From NCBI GenBank assembly GCA_023078555.1, contig CM041200.1, forward strand, positions 8,300,807 through 8,364,806: a stretch of 64,000 nucleotides of DNA. Reading direction: 5' to 3'. The notes under the pieces are model-generated. The model saw only the letters and a list, made by a program, of their open reading frames with translations. It did no database searches and had not been told where the DNA came from. This document shows, piece by piece, positions 14,246 through 26,035 of the stretch; the stretch's first letter is position 1, and each line of letters starts with the position of its first letter. Source of the DNA: Ulva prolifera (Eukaryota; Chlorophyta; Ulvophyceae; Ulvales; Ulvaceae). The translations under genes were made by a program, and so were the position numbers.

Positions 14246-17200
14246 ATGGGAGATACGGACGTGAGCTCGCGTGTAGCAGTGATGGAAAACGACATCAAGG
14301 CGTCCCCGCCCCAAGGGGGTGGTAGAGCTTCTGCAAGATCTTCTTTGAATAATTCTGTGGGGGTCACAAAGCTTATGCAACAATGCACGTCGATGTTGCG
14401 CGAAAAGATGTGGAATGACACGCATTCGCGCCCTCCTCCACCAGCACTTCGATATCGGGATGGCAATGGTGCCAGACAGCCGGATAATGCGCTCGAAGCT
14501 ATGGGGCCAGTCCTCGAGTCCGTCCTCGGTAGCTTGACGCAAGAGTACGAGCGAAGGCTGATGCTGAAGGACCAAGAGATCAAGTCATTCAGCGAAAAGT
14601 TGAAATCAGCACAAGAGATGGCCACAACATTAGAGCAGCAACTCAATTCTGGCGGCGGGCAGGCGCAAATAGAGTATCAGATGACTGATGAAGCCAAACA
14701 GGAGATGGAACAGCTGCGCGACCTCGAGGTGGCGTTAAGAGAACAAGTATGCCGCCCTTATTAAATTTCTGTGCTATGTGCACAGTTTATCGTACCTGCA
14801 GATGCCACATCTCCAGTGGCTGCATCGCGGGGATCCGCATCGTTCCGTACAAGCCACGCTGCCGACGATAGCCTGCATGTTGCAAACTGCAAGCAATGAA
14901 GTGCATGCTGATGTTGGCAAGTCCCGAACGGTGCCCGTTGTTTGACAACAGCAAAACGTCACGACGATGGTTGTTGTTCCCGGCCGGAGTGCAGCAACAA
15001 CGCCCGATCCGACGTCTGCAGAGCACTGTAGGCCATCACCAGACTGATGCTCGCCATAAGATTGTCGAATGTAATGGTCACTCTTTTTTACTTGCCATGT
15101 TGCAGAGCATGCTGTGGCTCGCTTCTGTACATGATCCAGGCATCCCAGGTTGCGGGGGCCCATGCCTCATAGATGTTCTGCCTGCCAACACCTCACAGCC
15201 GCTCTGTATCGCCCTGTTTCTCTTGTGAACGATGTTCCTGCGCAACACGTTAAGTCATCGTCTTCCACCTGGTATCGTACTTCCCGCCCGATTGATCTCG
15301 GCCTAGGGGAGGGGATGAAGGTCCATGACTCTGACATTCCGCAAGCTTTTTTCCCCCATACACACAATCATTTGTTCGCCTGATCCTGCATTATCGCCTT
15401 TGATTGGCTTTCCACCTCTTCCAGGCCTAGAGTAGTCATGGGGCATGTCCTACTCACGCATCTAGAAGCATGCCATCACCAAATTGTACGTTCATGACTT
15501 CCAAAGCTCTTGATGATTCACTTCACAAAAGCATGATGCAGTCACAACGAAGTGTTCTTGTTTAAGTCTGTCAAGGCACAGGCATTCGATCATCATTGCG
15601 ATCCTCCTTTTTGACTCATTCAGCAGAGCAGCTGCAAGAAGTGCACAAAATTCAAAAAGCTTGCTGCATATGAAGGAGTGCTTGTATTCAGTTCATGATT
15701 CGATCAGCCACGTGCTGAACGCTGTTGCTAGCACTTATGGTCGCACATATGCAGAGACGCAGTGGTGCTCTCTGAGTGATCAGGTGACAATGCCTGGTGA
15801 AGTCGCCAGCTGATCCAGACTTGTTAAGCGAGACGCAGACCGTGAGGCTGCTATTCGCAAAGTGCTCCCTGCGGCAATGCATTCATTTGTGTCTGAGCAA
15901 TTCAGGTGGACCAGAAGAACCAGGAGCATGAGCTGATCATCGCGGAGTTCGAGCGTATGAAACAGTCCAATATGCGGCTTGAAATCACCTGTAAAGATTA
16001 CCAGGAGAAAATCCTGGCGTCCGAGTCGATCGTCAGCAACTACAAGACCATTCAGGAGGAGAACCGCAAGCTGTACAATCAAGTGCAGGACCTGCGTGGC
16101 AACATCCGGGTGTTCTGCCGGTGCGTGCCCGTCCCACCTCTCACCTGGCTCAAACGTCTTTGAGCCAACCGGGGTCGCTCTGCAACACTACCAACTTGTC
16201 CGACAGGCTCCTTTCACCACACAGGCCACACAGAGATGCTTCTTCTTGTCCACCAGGCAGCTACCTGTGGCAACCCCAGAAAGCCTGCTGGTTGGGCTGT
16301 GCTACAAGGCTGCCTGTGTGCTGTGATGAGCGATATCAGGCACTGGGCACCAGCCTCACAGTTTGCAGAGGGGACGGCGTGTCTCCCGCAGCGCACCCAC
16401 GGCAACCCAGCTTCACAGGCCAGCTTCACATCTGGACCTGCAGTCCATGCTGACCAGCTGTATGTCTGTGTGTGTGCAGAGTCAGGCCAGTGGGGACCAC
16501 CGGGGACAAGACGCCCAGCTGCGTCGTCATCGGCGACAATGGCCAGCTCGGCATCTACAACCCAGCCACCGAGCGCCGCATTGTGTACGCATACGACAAG
16601 GTGTTCGACGAGAACATCAACCAGGAGGCGGTGCGTGGCTGCCCCTCTGGCCTGCTGACACCTGGCGCTGGCCTGGCAGGCACAGCACCGCACCAGCTCC
16701 GCTGCCGGCATCAGCCGGCTGTGTCGCGTGAGCACGCTGTCAGCCCCTTACACCCCCGGCCGTCTGGCTGCGCATCGGCTGGAGCGCGGCCGTGTGCCTT
16801 CTGTGTGCCGCGCCGCGCTCTGCGCTCCTCGCCGCCCATGCTCCACAGCAGTGATGGGTCGTCCGGCGCGATCACATAGAACCGCTCTGAACGTTGAGTA
16901 TTTTTCATTCTTTCCCCGGATGGCAGCCCTAGAAATGCTGCAAGGCAGTCCGACACAGCTTCACAGTGGGAGCCGCCCGCGCAGGTGTACATCGAGACGC
17001 AGCCCCTCATCCGCTCGGTGGTGGACGGGTACAACGTGTGCATCTTTGCGTACGGCCAGACGGGCAGCGGCAAGACGCACACGATGGCGGGCACGAACAT
17101 CGCGGATGTGAAGGGCCGGGGCATCAACTACCGTGCCCTCGATGACCTGTTTGACCTGCAGCACCAGCGCCGCGCGGAAGTGCAGTACAAGATTCGCGTG

Positions 17201-20200
17201 CAGATGCTCGAGGTGTACAATGAGCAGGTGTGTGGGCTGTGCTGCATATGCATGTGCTGCATGTGCATATATGGAGGCATGCATGAGGCATGCACATGCA
17301 TTACTGCAGCGAAGATTGCGTTCCTGCAATCTTGAGGGATTGGGCAGACAAATGTGGGGGTATGAGGGTTTGCGATGAGCATGAGTGAGAGTGAGCTATG
17401 CTGAGTAGCTGGGTTTATGTTTGACCAGTTCCAGTGTGCTTGTGAATGCCCCCACAGACCGATGCTGTGTGGCTAGTGGTGCTGTCTGCTCATGATGTGT
17501 CCATGCGCGACAACTGCTCATGATGTGTCCATGCGCGACAAGTTCACATGCGATGTTACCCCAGCAGGTCCATCCAACATTGCCAGGGGCCATGTTGATG
17601 CACTACAACACCCACGTCACATCAGACAGCAGCACAGACATACCTGACCCCTAATAGCCAATCAGTTGGGTGCGAGCGTGCGCGTCCGCCGGGCTCTCCG
17701 ATGATTAACACCCGGCGCCCGGAACCACAGCCTTTCCCCATGTGCACAACACAGCCGGGCATGGCACCGAAATGTCTGCGCATACCAGGCAGCGGTAGGC
17801 AGCGGCGGTGACATCGGCGACGGGTGCCGCGTGCAGGTGAGGGACCTGCTCATCAGCGGCACAGCGCAGCGGCTCGAGATCCAGAACACGCGGTCGTCCG
17901 GCACGAATGTCGCGGGCGTGCAACAGGTGGAGGTCAACACGACGCAGGACGTGCTGGACGTGATGGCGCGCGGCGAGACGAACCGCGCGACTGCCGACAC
18001 CAAGATGAACGAGCGCTCGTCGCGCTCGCACTCCGTGCTCACAGTGATCGTCGATGGCTACAACACCATCACCGGTGCGCGTCCGCCGCTGCGGCAAAGC
18101 TCATCCCCTGCCCATGCTGATGCGCTTGTCACCCCCCTCCGGCCGCCAATCAGCAGGCGTTCCCGAGCCGCCTCAGGGCTGTTGGTATTCAACCGGCTCA
18201 TGCTGCAACGGCAAGCCGCCCGGCTGCGGCATCTGAGCATGATCTCCGCTGCTCAACAGAGCCGCCATGGGCATCGCGGCTGCAGGGTTCCTCATGCACA
18301 GGGTGTTGTCATGCGCTCCGGCAGCCTGTGTTGCTCCCGCTCAGGGGCCCTGTACCGCCGCTGTGCATGCCGCGCGACCGCCCGCTCCGCGTGCGGTGAC
18401 CACGCGCTGTGGTGGTGCAGGGGCGACAAGCCACGGGTGCCTGCACCTGGTGGACCTTGCGGGCTCGGAGCGGGTCGGCCGCAGCGAGGCCGTGGGGGAC
18501 CGCCTCGAGGAGGCGAAGCACATCAACAAGAGCCTCAGCGCGATCGGCGACGTCATGAGCGCCCTCGCCTCGAAGGCCAAGCACGTGCCCTTCAGGTGCG
18601 GCGCCCTCCCCCCTGTGGCCAACGCCATGTGCAGCCGTGGCGTACACTGCGTGTGACGCAGCGCCCCCGCGAAGCTGAGCTTGGAGTAGCCCGAGTGGTG
18701 TTGGTGCGGCCCGTCGCCGTCGGCCAGGCTGTGTGCTCGCGGCGCTGCTGTGACCATGATGAGGGTGGGGTCGGCACGAAACGAGGTGAGTGGACGCTCA
18801 GTGCGGCACTGGCCGGGTGAAAGGTGATGAGCGCCGCTGAGAGGCACAGCTGTGCGCATGCATCGCTGATGGCTGATGGCACCGCCGGCGTGGTGCTGTC
18901 CAGTTTTGGGTCGCTTTGCAGCATTTCCAGGGCTACCACCCAGAAATTATACCTGAATATTTGGAATTGTTACATATGATCGGGCCCGATGACCCAACAC
19001 TGGTGCTGTCGCAACGACGTCCCACAGCACAAGCGGCGGCGGGGCATCCGTGCGTACGATGTCGTGCCATCATGTTGCTGCATCTCGGCTCACCTGCTTG
19101 AGGTGAAGCCCTGCGTGTCATACCTGGAAAAGGTACCCATTGGTCGCCGAGCCATTGCACAACCTCACCGGGGGCGCTTTGACGGCGACTCATCACGAGC
19201 AGGCAGCTTGATCCGGGGGGCCGAGGTCGTGCAGGAACTCGAAGCTGACACAGCTGCTGTCGGATTCGCTGAGTGGGCAGGCGAAGGTGATGATGTTTGT
19301 GCACGTCGCGCCCGAGTCGACGAGCTACCACGAGTCAGTGTCGACGCTCAAGTTCGGCGCGCGCGTCTCGGAGATCACCCTCGGCGCCGCCTCGAAGAAC
19401 ATCGAGCGCGGCTCACCCCTCGAGATCAAGGAGGCCCAGGTGCGCTGCTGCCTCCGCCCGGTGCCACGGCTGTGTGTTCCTGCTGGCCTGCGCTGCTGCA
19501 CCAGGCGACTGGCACCACGGGTGACTGTGCCGGATGAGGCCAGAAGTCTGTGTATGTGCCGAGAATGTGCTGCTGCCGTAGATCTGGGTCTTTCAATGCG
19601 CTGGGTCACACCGTGTGACTCATGGACCTGGTGCCTGCATGGGACCAGGACGCGGGGTGTTCTAGAGTGGCGTAGCGAGGCGGTCTGTGACCGTGCTGCG
19701 CGTGCTGTGCAGAAGGAGATGCAGAGCCGGGTGTCGATGCTATCGGACGAGAACCGTCGCAAGGAGACCGCGATCGCGCAGACCCTCGAGGAGAACCGCC
19801 GCCTGCACGCCGAGAAGCAGGAGCTCGCGGCGAGCAACGCGGCCATGCAGCGCCAGCTTGCCGAGCTCAGCGTGCGCCCCCCCGCCGCTCCTTGCGCTGT
19901 CGCTGTCGCTTTGAACGACCTCCGGCATGCTGGAGTGTGGCAGCATGTCCGTGTTTTGTTGGAAACCGAGAGAGTGTTGCTGTCCCTTGTCTGTGCTCCC
20001 CCTGAGTGCGTTGCGCTGTCCTGCAGTCGATCCATGCATCTAAAGCCCCGGGCCCCGCAACCGCCCGCTCGATGGACCGGCAGCCGTCCGAGTACAGCGT
20101 GCGCTGTCCCCCGCCCGACTTCTCTCTGCGCTGCTGGCTGTTTACATTTAACAAAGATTATCTTTTGAGTCAACGTCCACAGTTCTCTGTTTGTGTTCTG

Positions 20201-21283
20201 ATCAAGTGCATGGGCCCACTGTGCTGCCGCTGTGTGTGCAAAGCGCCCGGCAGGCATGGTGCATGCTGGCATGGGCATCGGAGGGCTGCAGGCTGGCAAC
20301 GGAGTGCGCTGTCCAGGCAAAGATGTCCCAGAAGAGCCTCAACTCGGACCACAGCACGACGAGCGCGGGCAGCGCGAAGCGCACGCCGCGCGGCAGCACG
20401 AAGGTGCGGTCCTCGCTGTCGGCGTCGCGCGGCAGCATGCCCCGCAGCGGCGGCGGAGGCGCGGGCGGCGGCATCGGGGAGGGCCCCCACAGCTCGAGCT
20501 CGGCCGGCGGCGCGGGCGGCGGCTCGAGCAACATGAGCGCGGAGGAAAAGCACATCGAGCGCATGCGGCAGGTGATGCGCAAACGTGAAGCCGCGTCCGG
20601 CCTGCCCCAACGGTGTGCCCCCTCTTGCTCTGCCTCCTGTTGTTCTGTGGTCGCACCGTGTCGAGCTGGCTCCCGAGTACACAGAAGTATCGGACGGAGT
20701 ACTGTACAATGTGGAGATTCCAGCAAGGTTGGTGTACCTGTGGACTGTTGTGTGCTGTCCTCATGATCTCTGGGAACGGATGCATAAATGTTGCAAAGGC
20801 CATGCATTGCTCGGGTGGGATGGCATGCTGATTGCCTCGTAAGCGCTGGTGTCCTGCCCAATGGATTGTCGTTCATAGCAACAGGAATTCTGGCAGCAGT
20901 AGAACCGCACAGCAGGCTCAGGTCGCAGGGTGATGCTGTACAGCCTGTGGGCATGCATGCTGATATGCTCTCGGCCCTTGTGTGCAAGTGCGGTGCTGTG
21001 TGCAGGCCGCGAACAGCGCTCGGCGCCACAAGCATCCCCACAGCCGCGACCCCCGCCGGCGCCTCGCGCATCGAGTCTGGCCGGCGCCGCCGCGCCTGAG
21101 ACTCGGTGTGTGGCTGCACCCGGCAACTTGCCACCCCCACCGCCGCATCTGGGCGACCTGAGCCCCGTCAGTCCATGTCGTTTGCAGCGTGCGCAATCTG
21201 TGCGTGCATCCCACTGGTGGAGGTCAGTTCAGCTGGGCCCACGATTACAGGCCGCGTGGCTGGCTAGCGCCAGCATGGCGTGA
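14246..21283 (+). CDS. Kinesin-14 (KIN-14-like) with internal motor and long C-terminal tail, 10 exons
   Basis: About 810 residues; exons 14246-14746, 15906-16120, 16480-16630, 16985-17227, 17837-18074, 18421-18595, 19235-19439, 19713-19871, 20317-20584 and probably 21006-21283, phases consistent. Kinesin-14s are minus-end-directed microtubule motors. Seen: a disordered N-terminus; a coiled coil (about 95-225); the kinesin-14 neck [10 protein letters not shown] joined to [10 protein letters not shown]-loop GQTGSGKT at 313-320; switch I NERSSRSH; switch [10 protein letters not shown]; the alpha-4 motif [12 protein letters not shown]; and KFGARVSEI closing the motor. A second coiled coil follows, then a Ser/Gly-rich tail with RMRQVMRK. 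The neck placed before the motor defines the kinesin-14 class; the extra C-terminal region resembles plant KIN-14s rather than animal Ncd. ATG 14246 is the first in-frame Met with coding character. Introns 3 and 6 each carry a hAT-like MITE, and intron 4 a 27-bp tandem duplication (about 17488-17545). The last exon is less certain. It converges on the tail-anchored kinesin at 22417-25729. Confidence 0.92.
16849..16958 (-). mobile_element. hAT-like MITE, copy 1 (kinesin-14 intron 3)
   Basis: A reverse-oriented 110-bp copy of the CAGTGTTGGGTC family, flanked by CTCCACAG (16841-16848) and CTTCACAG (16959-16966), an 8-bp duplication with one mismatch. The end starting CAGTGATGGGTCG is well kept; the other end (CCGACACAG) is decayed. 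No coding capacity. Confidence 0.75.
18901..19002 (+). mobile_element. hAT-like MITE, copy 2 (kinesin-14 intron 6)
   Basis: 102 bp, starting CAGTTTTGGGTCG and ending GACCCAACACTG, so the ends are inverted repeats. Perfect 8-bp target duplication GTGCTGTC at 18893-18900 and 19003-19010. Termini of the CAGNG type and 8-bp duplications are hallmarks of the hAT superfamily; the assignment is inference because there is no transposase. Confidence 0.85.
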
Positions 21284-22416
21284 TCTGCTGTCGGCGGACT
21301 CGCCGCCGACACGCGGCTGTTGTGCCGCTTCTGCAGCAGGGTGCGCTGGCATGGCGGCCGTGCGGTAGGCGGTTGTTTCTACATGGGTGCGCGGCCGGTG
21401 TGCGCGGCCGGTGCGACAGGCGCGCTGAGGCCGCGCATTCACCCCCCTGCCGCATGAGCTTTGCGCCTGAGGCACGGGAGTGCATGCATGCACTGCAAGC
21501 TCAGAGGCAGCCGGCAGCTGCTGGGGTGGGGGGGCCTTTGCTCAGGCTCCGTGTGGAGTAGACGGATGCTGCAGCATGGCTGGCGAGCATCCATTTATGA
21601 GGTCGATGTATTCGGCTCACGTGAAAAAGGCTCTTTGCGTAGGGCAGTGCACACAGGGGTGCTGCGGAGATGGACGTATCATGGGCACTGCCGCCGTTCG
21701 TTTTCTGTCGCCGTTCGTTTTCATTGGTCAGGGGAATGGGGGGGCGGAGGATTAAGGCTGTAGTGCGGGTAGCGCAGCCGCCTTCCGCCGGCATAATCGC
21801 ATGAGGCATAAGTGGTGTAGCTTTTGCGTAGCAGCGGCATGTTTCTTGCGGTGTGCAGTGCAACTCAGATGGTTGGTTGTTGGGCAGGGCTGGCTTGCCA
21901 CTGCCAGTCCGTACAACGTTGAGGTGCGCCGGCCGAAGGCAGCGTTGGCCATGTAGCGGCAGTGCTCACGCATGCGGCTGTGGCCGCGCCGCAAACTGTT
22001 GCAAATGCCGTCACTGCTATAGCTTGATTACCAGGCCAATTCTGGCATAAGCAAAAAGTGATGTAGAGATTCATACCTGTCGTCGTATGGTGCGTTTGTA
22101 CAAAGGCAACGAACTGTGACTGCGGTTGTTTCCCTGAGTTGGCACTGGCATGCAATCAGGTTTGCTGCGCAGCGTGGCTGATGTGATTTCTATTGTGATG
22201 CTCTTAGACTGGCGGGTCTGACAGCACAGCATACACCACTGCATCCTGTGGCATAGTTGTCAGTGCCCACTGTGAACATGCCCTGCTGAGGAGAGACGTG
22301 GATCAATCCAATTTACAGGTGATTGGTACCCAAACCCATCTGCCCCCAACACGTCATTGATTCGTCTACACCATGTGCCCTTCTCATGCAACACTGTCGC
22401 CAAGCTTCAACCAGCG
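21284..22416. other. Short gap between the two convergent kinesin genes
   Basis: No gene was found. The first part, to about 21500, is GC-rich and might still be transcribed as kinesin-14 3' UTR or a further exon. The rest is ordinary composition. TGTAA on the minus strand at 22317-22313, about 100 bp past the stop of the neighbouring kinesin, is a possible polyadenylation signal. Confidence 0.4.
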
Positions 22417-25400
22417 TCAGCGCTGCAAAGCTAGCAACAGGACTGTCTGCAACAAGACTAAACACATGACGACATCAGGAATTTTGATGCCCGTTGTCCA
22501 CTTCGAGATGAATGGCAGAGAGGAGACCAAGCTGGCATTCGCAGAGTCCTCAGAAGCGTCAGCGACTGGAACCCATGATGCGCAGGCCTTCAGCTGAGCT
22601 TGCAGTTCCGAAACTTGTGCCTTGAGGGCTTTACTCTCTTCCTGCAGTACCTCAATGGAAACCTCCTGGTTCACCTTCACCACGTTGCTGATGCCAAGTG
22701 CCCTGTACCCAATGAGAAACCTTCTGTGCCTGGCATGCCCTCCCCGAGGACATACGCATATGAAGTACAGTGGTTCGGCTACTGCATTCTGCTGTACATG
22801 TTCCAGCACAAATGATGCAGCTGTTCTGAGCCAGGCTGATGCTGCCAGGCAGTGCAATGATCGAGTCAGGACGCTATATATCTGCAGCTGTGCCGCAGCA
22901 TTGGTAATGCACGACAGTGAGACGGTTGCCTCAAGCAGAAGCACGGCCATGAGCAAGACTTGGTGCATGCAGGGCAAAATTCGGACCTAGCCCTGTTCAA
23001 GTCAGTCGAATCGAGGGGAGCGCACCGGCTGCCAAACCTGAGTGTGGAGACTGTCTCGGAGGCATGCTCGATGCTTGGCGACATGCACACGATCAGCGCC
23101 ATCAGCGCATTTCCAGCCTGTAAACTCCCGACACCTGCCTTATAATATAATATGTACGCACTACAATACCCTCACAAAGCGGGCATTGCATCACCTCCAG
23201 CACTCCCATTTCTACCACCATGATCTACAATACGGCGGCCGTCGACCCGTGACTCGACGTCAGAGGCAGCGGGAGACATCGCGGCCGGTGCGTACAGTCA
23301 GCACACGCACGATCGCAGGAAGTACATGGTCAACTCGATCCCCCAACCAAGTTGTAGCAGGACGTGGGCAGCTCTGGAACGCCGGGCTGCAGCACACGCT
23401 GGATACCATTCGGGCACACCACTCGGTTATCTCACCTACTGTAATCACAACATAGCAACGTCAGGTCATGGCGAGGTAAAGTAAGTCTGGATATTCTTAG
23501 CCATATCCTGAACAGGACGTGGACAACTCAGCAAATCCGGATTGTTCTCAACTTGCTACGAGGCCTGCTCTGCAGGGGGCTGGGGGCAGGCGCACGAGGC
23601 AGTCTTGCAGCAGGCGGGTGAGTTTGCTGTCCCGGAAGGGCACGTGCGCGTCGCGCTCCCCGTCCGACAGCGCCTTGAGCACGTTGCCGAGCGCGCTGAG
23701 GCTCTTGTTGATCGCGCAGCCCTCCGACAGCGACAGGCCCTCGGCGTGCGTCTTGCCCTGGCGCTCGCTGCCGGCGAGGTCGGCGAGGCAGAGCTTGCTG
23801 CACAGGCGCGCGCCGCCGCCGGCCGGTGCGGCGCGGGACACAAACGCGTAGAGGAGCAGGTGCGAGCGGCTGCTCTCTGCGTTCATGCCGGTGCTGCGCA
23901 CGACCTGCATGCATGGAGGCGTTGGGGCGGCGGTGGAGGGGCGGGGGATGTGGCGATGCAGGCGGGGTTGGATGAGTTGGATGAGGGAGCAGCCTGTGAG
24001 ATGGAATCTTGCCGAATCTGACACGGGAGGCCAACCAGTCTGTCCGCGCTTTAACCAGGCATCAACACCCAAGCCACGTCAGGTGTCAGCATCCCTGGGA
24101 GCATTCCATCCCACACATCGTCTATCGGTCTGGAGAGCAGTGAGGATAGAGGGGTTCTGATGATGGTGAGTCAAGTGTTCAAACGAAACATCTACGGAAT
24201 CGTGCTCGGACGCCTGGGAGCATGCATTACTTTGGCTGATGCCTACGTCCTGTACTAAGCTCGATTGGGCCTGGCAAAAGACTGTTTGATGTGCCGACGT
24301 GTACCATATATGTACCAGCTGGAAGATCATAGTCTTGCCAAGGGAGGCAGAGCAGTGAAAACGAAGTGAAGAGACTCAAATTGTGCAGGCAGGACAGCAT
24401 GAGCAAAAAACAAAGCACAGACAAAAGCCAAGCGCAATTTCAGAACAGGTACCGTTCGGCCACCAAGTAAACCAAATGTAGCCCAGAAATAGCCTTGGAG
24501 CGAGTCGATGCAGCAGTGGTGTTGCCTCTGCTGTGGTCCTGGTGTAGCTGAATTGAATGCAGGCGGGGTGCAGCTGACTCACAGATGGCTCATCTGCATG
24601 TGCCAACTGGAGGCAATAGATCCACAAGCAGCACCTCCTTGCAGCTGTAGGAATAGCAGCTGCCAATTAGATTGTGAGCATGATTGAAGCTTTCGATGCC
24701 CAGGAGGCTGTCATGTGTGCAGCAGTTTAGAACGTGGCTGTCATAGCCTAGAAGATGTGAGAATTCTGTGGACTGTCACTGGCATGTCCAAGCTCTCCAG
24801 CTGCTACCATGAATCGCCATGTCAGTTGACAGCCCCAGAACGCTCACCCTGTTTGCCAAGCCCTCTTCAATGGTATCCAACATCTCCTTGGGACATCCAG
24901 CAGGCCGCTCCCGCGCGCCCATCACGTGGCAGCCATGCGTCGAGTCTCGTTGAATGCTCAGGTCTGCGCATTTCGGATCGAGCAGATCCTTGAGCTTCTC
25001 GCAATAGATTTCAATCTGCAACAGAGACAAGTCGAGCTGGGCCAGAATACTTGCTCTGCAATGGCTGCACCGTTCTCGGGCCAATTTCGCCAGGCAGAAT
25101 GCCTAGGCCATGGTGGATGCCGGATGGCCGGTCTTGCCATATGTTTTCACATCTCGGATGCAAAGCTACTGGCAGCTGATAGCATGCAAAACGAATTTTC
25201 GTGACTTCTTGTGTTAAACCCCGCGGGGCCCCGCTCGATGCTTGTCGGAACTGACCATGGAGACAGTGACGTGCATCGACGGGTCTCGGTCCATAGCTTC
25301 ACCCAGACGTTCAAAAGCTCGAGGCACAACACCGGGTTGATCTGAGGTTCCGAGAAGTGTGTAGGTTTTTCCAGATCCTGTCTGACCATACCTGCACGCA

Positions 25401-25729
25401 AATCATCCTGCATGAGGAGCACCGAAGTATCTCCGATCTACGCGAATGCACGGCGGGCGTACTGCCAATTGATAGCATTGCGCAGGCCATGGCAAGAACG
25501 GTAACCCTGCGTACGTAAGTATAGTGGCGTTGATCCCATCGAGTACTGCGTCGACCGTCGGGACAATGGCATCGAACACATCGGCCTGTGACGATCGCTC
25601 GAGGACGGCTGTCAATGGCACAGATACCTTCTGCGATGGAACTTCTACAGTGCTGCCTTGTACTGAAAGACAATGTTGCTTTTGACATGGGCAGATTCGT
25701 GCCAACACTCTGGGCCGTGTTTCGGACAT
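22417..25729 (-). CDS. Minimal kinesin with C-terminal hydrophobic tail anchor, 6 exons
   Basis: Exons 25515-25729, 25256-25391, 24848-25015, 23596-23904, 23026-23117 and 22417-22702 give 401 residues with all phases matching. The protein is almost only a motor domain: P-loop GQTGSGKT at 74-81, switch I NAESSRSH, switch II LADLAGSE, alpha-4 INKSLSALGNV, HVPFRDSKLTRLLQD, and a neck-linker-like TLRFGSRALGISN. A short coiled coil follows (EVLQEESKALKAQVSELQAQL), then a polar linker and a final hydrophobic run VVMCLVLLQTVLLLAL (384-399) ending QR and stop. The motor is N-terminal, so it is not a kinesin-14; I cannot place it in a subfamily. The first strand is atypical (RVLARICPC instead of a VRVRP-type motif). 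A C-terminal membrane segment suggests post-translational insertion into an organelle membrane, so the protein may tether that membrane to microtubules without cargo adaptors. That role is inference. Confidence 0.9.
23474..23545 (-). repeat. Diverged fragment of the tRNA-like SINE (intron of the small kinesin)
   Basis: Aligns by eye to the 3' part of the SINE at 26588-26870: GTAAAGTAAGTCTGGATATT, then TTAGCCATATCCTGAACAGG and GGACAACTC match GTAAAGTAAATCTAAATTTA, CTGAGCCGTATCCTATTGG and TGACAACTC in order. Many substitutions suggest an old copy. It lies in intron 4. Confidence 0.55.
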
Positions 25730-26035
25730 GATGCAGAATCAGACTATGAGGCATGCACGAAACTACCAACCAGTCGGATGTGGTCACAAATCACTCTCTG
25801 AATCTCATTTGCCGCAGCATCGCACATAAGGCGGTTCAGGGCCGTTGGCAGGGGCGGCAGGGGCGGGTCCACCCGTGTGAGTGAGCGAGCGAGGCCATGC
25901 ATTTCGACCCATGCTGCATAGCACCGATGCCTGTACTGCAGCTAGGCACCGCGGCTTGCCGCCAGAAATCGTGATTTCTTTTGCACGCTGTACAGCGTTG
26001 GTGGTGCAGTGCCCTGCTGCCTCTGTGTGTTCCAG

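Noticed and set aside
15621-15783. Extra coiled-coil exon of kinesin-14 in intron 1
   Set aside because: A frame reading [11 protein letters not shown] is tempting, but it meets a stop quickly and has no matching donor; exon 1 joins the exon at 15906 in perfect phase without it.
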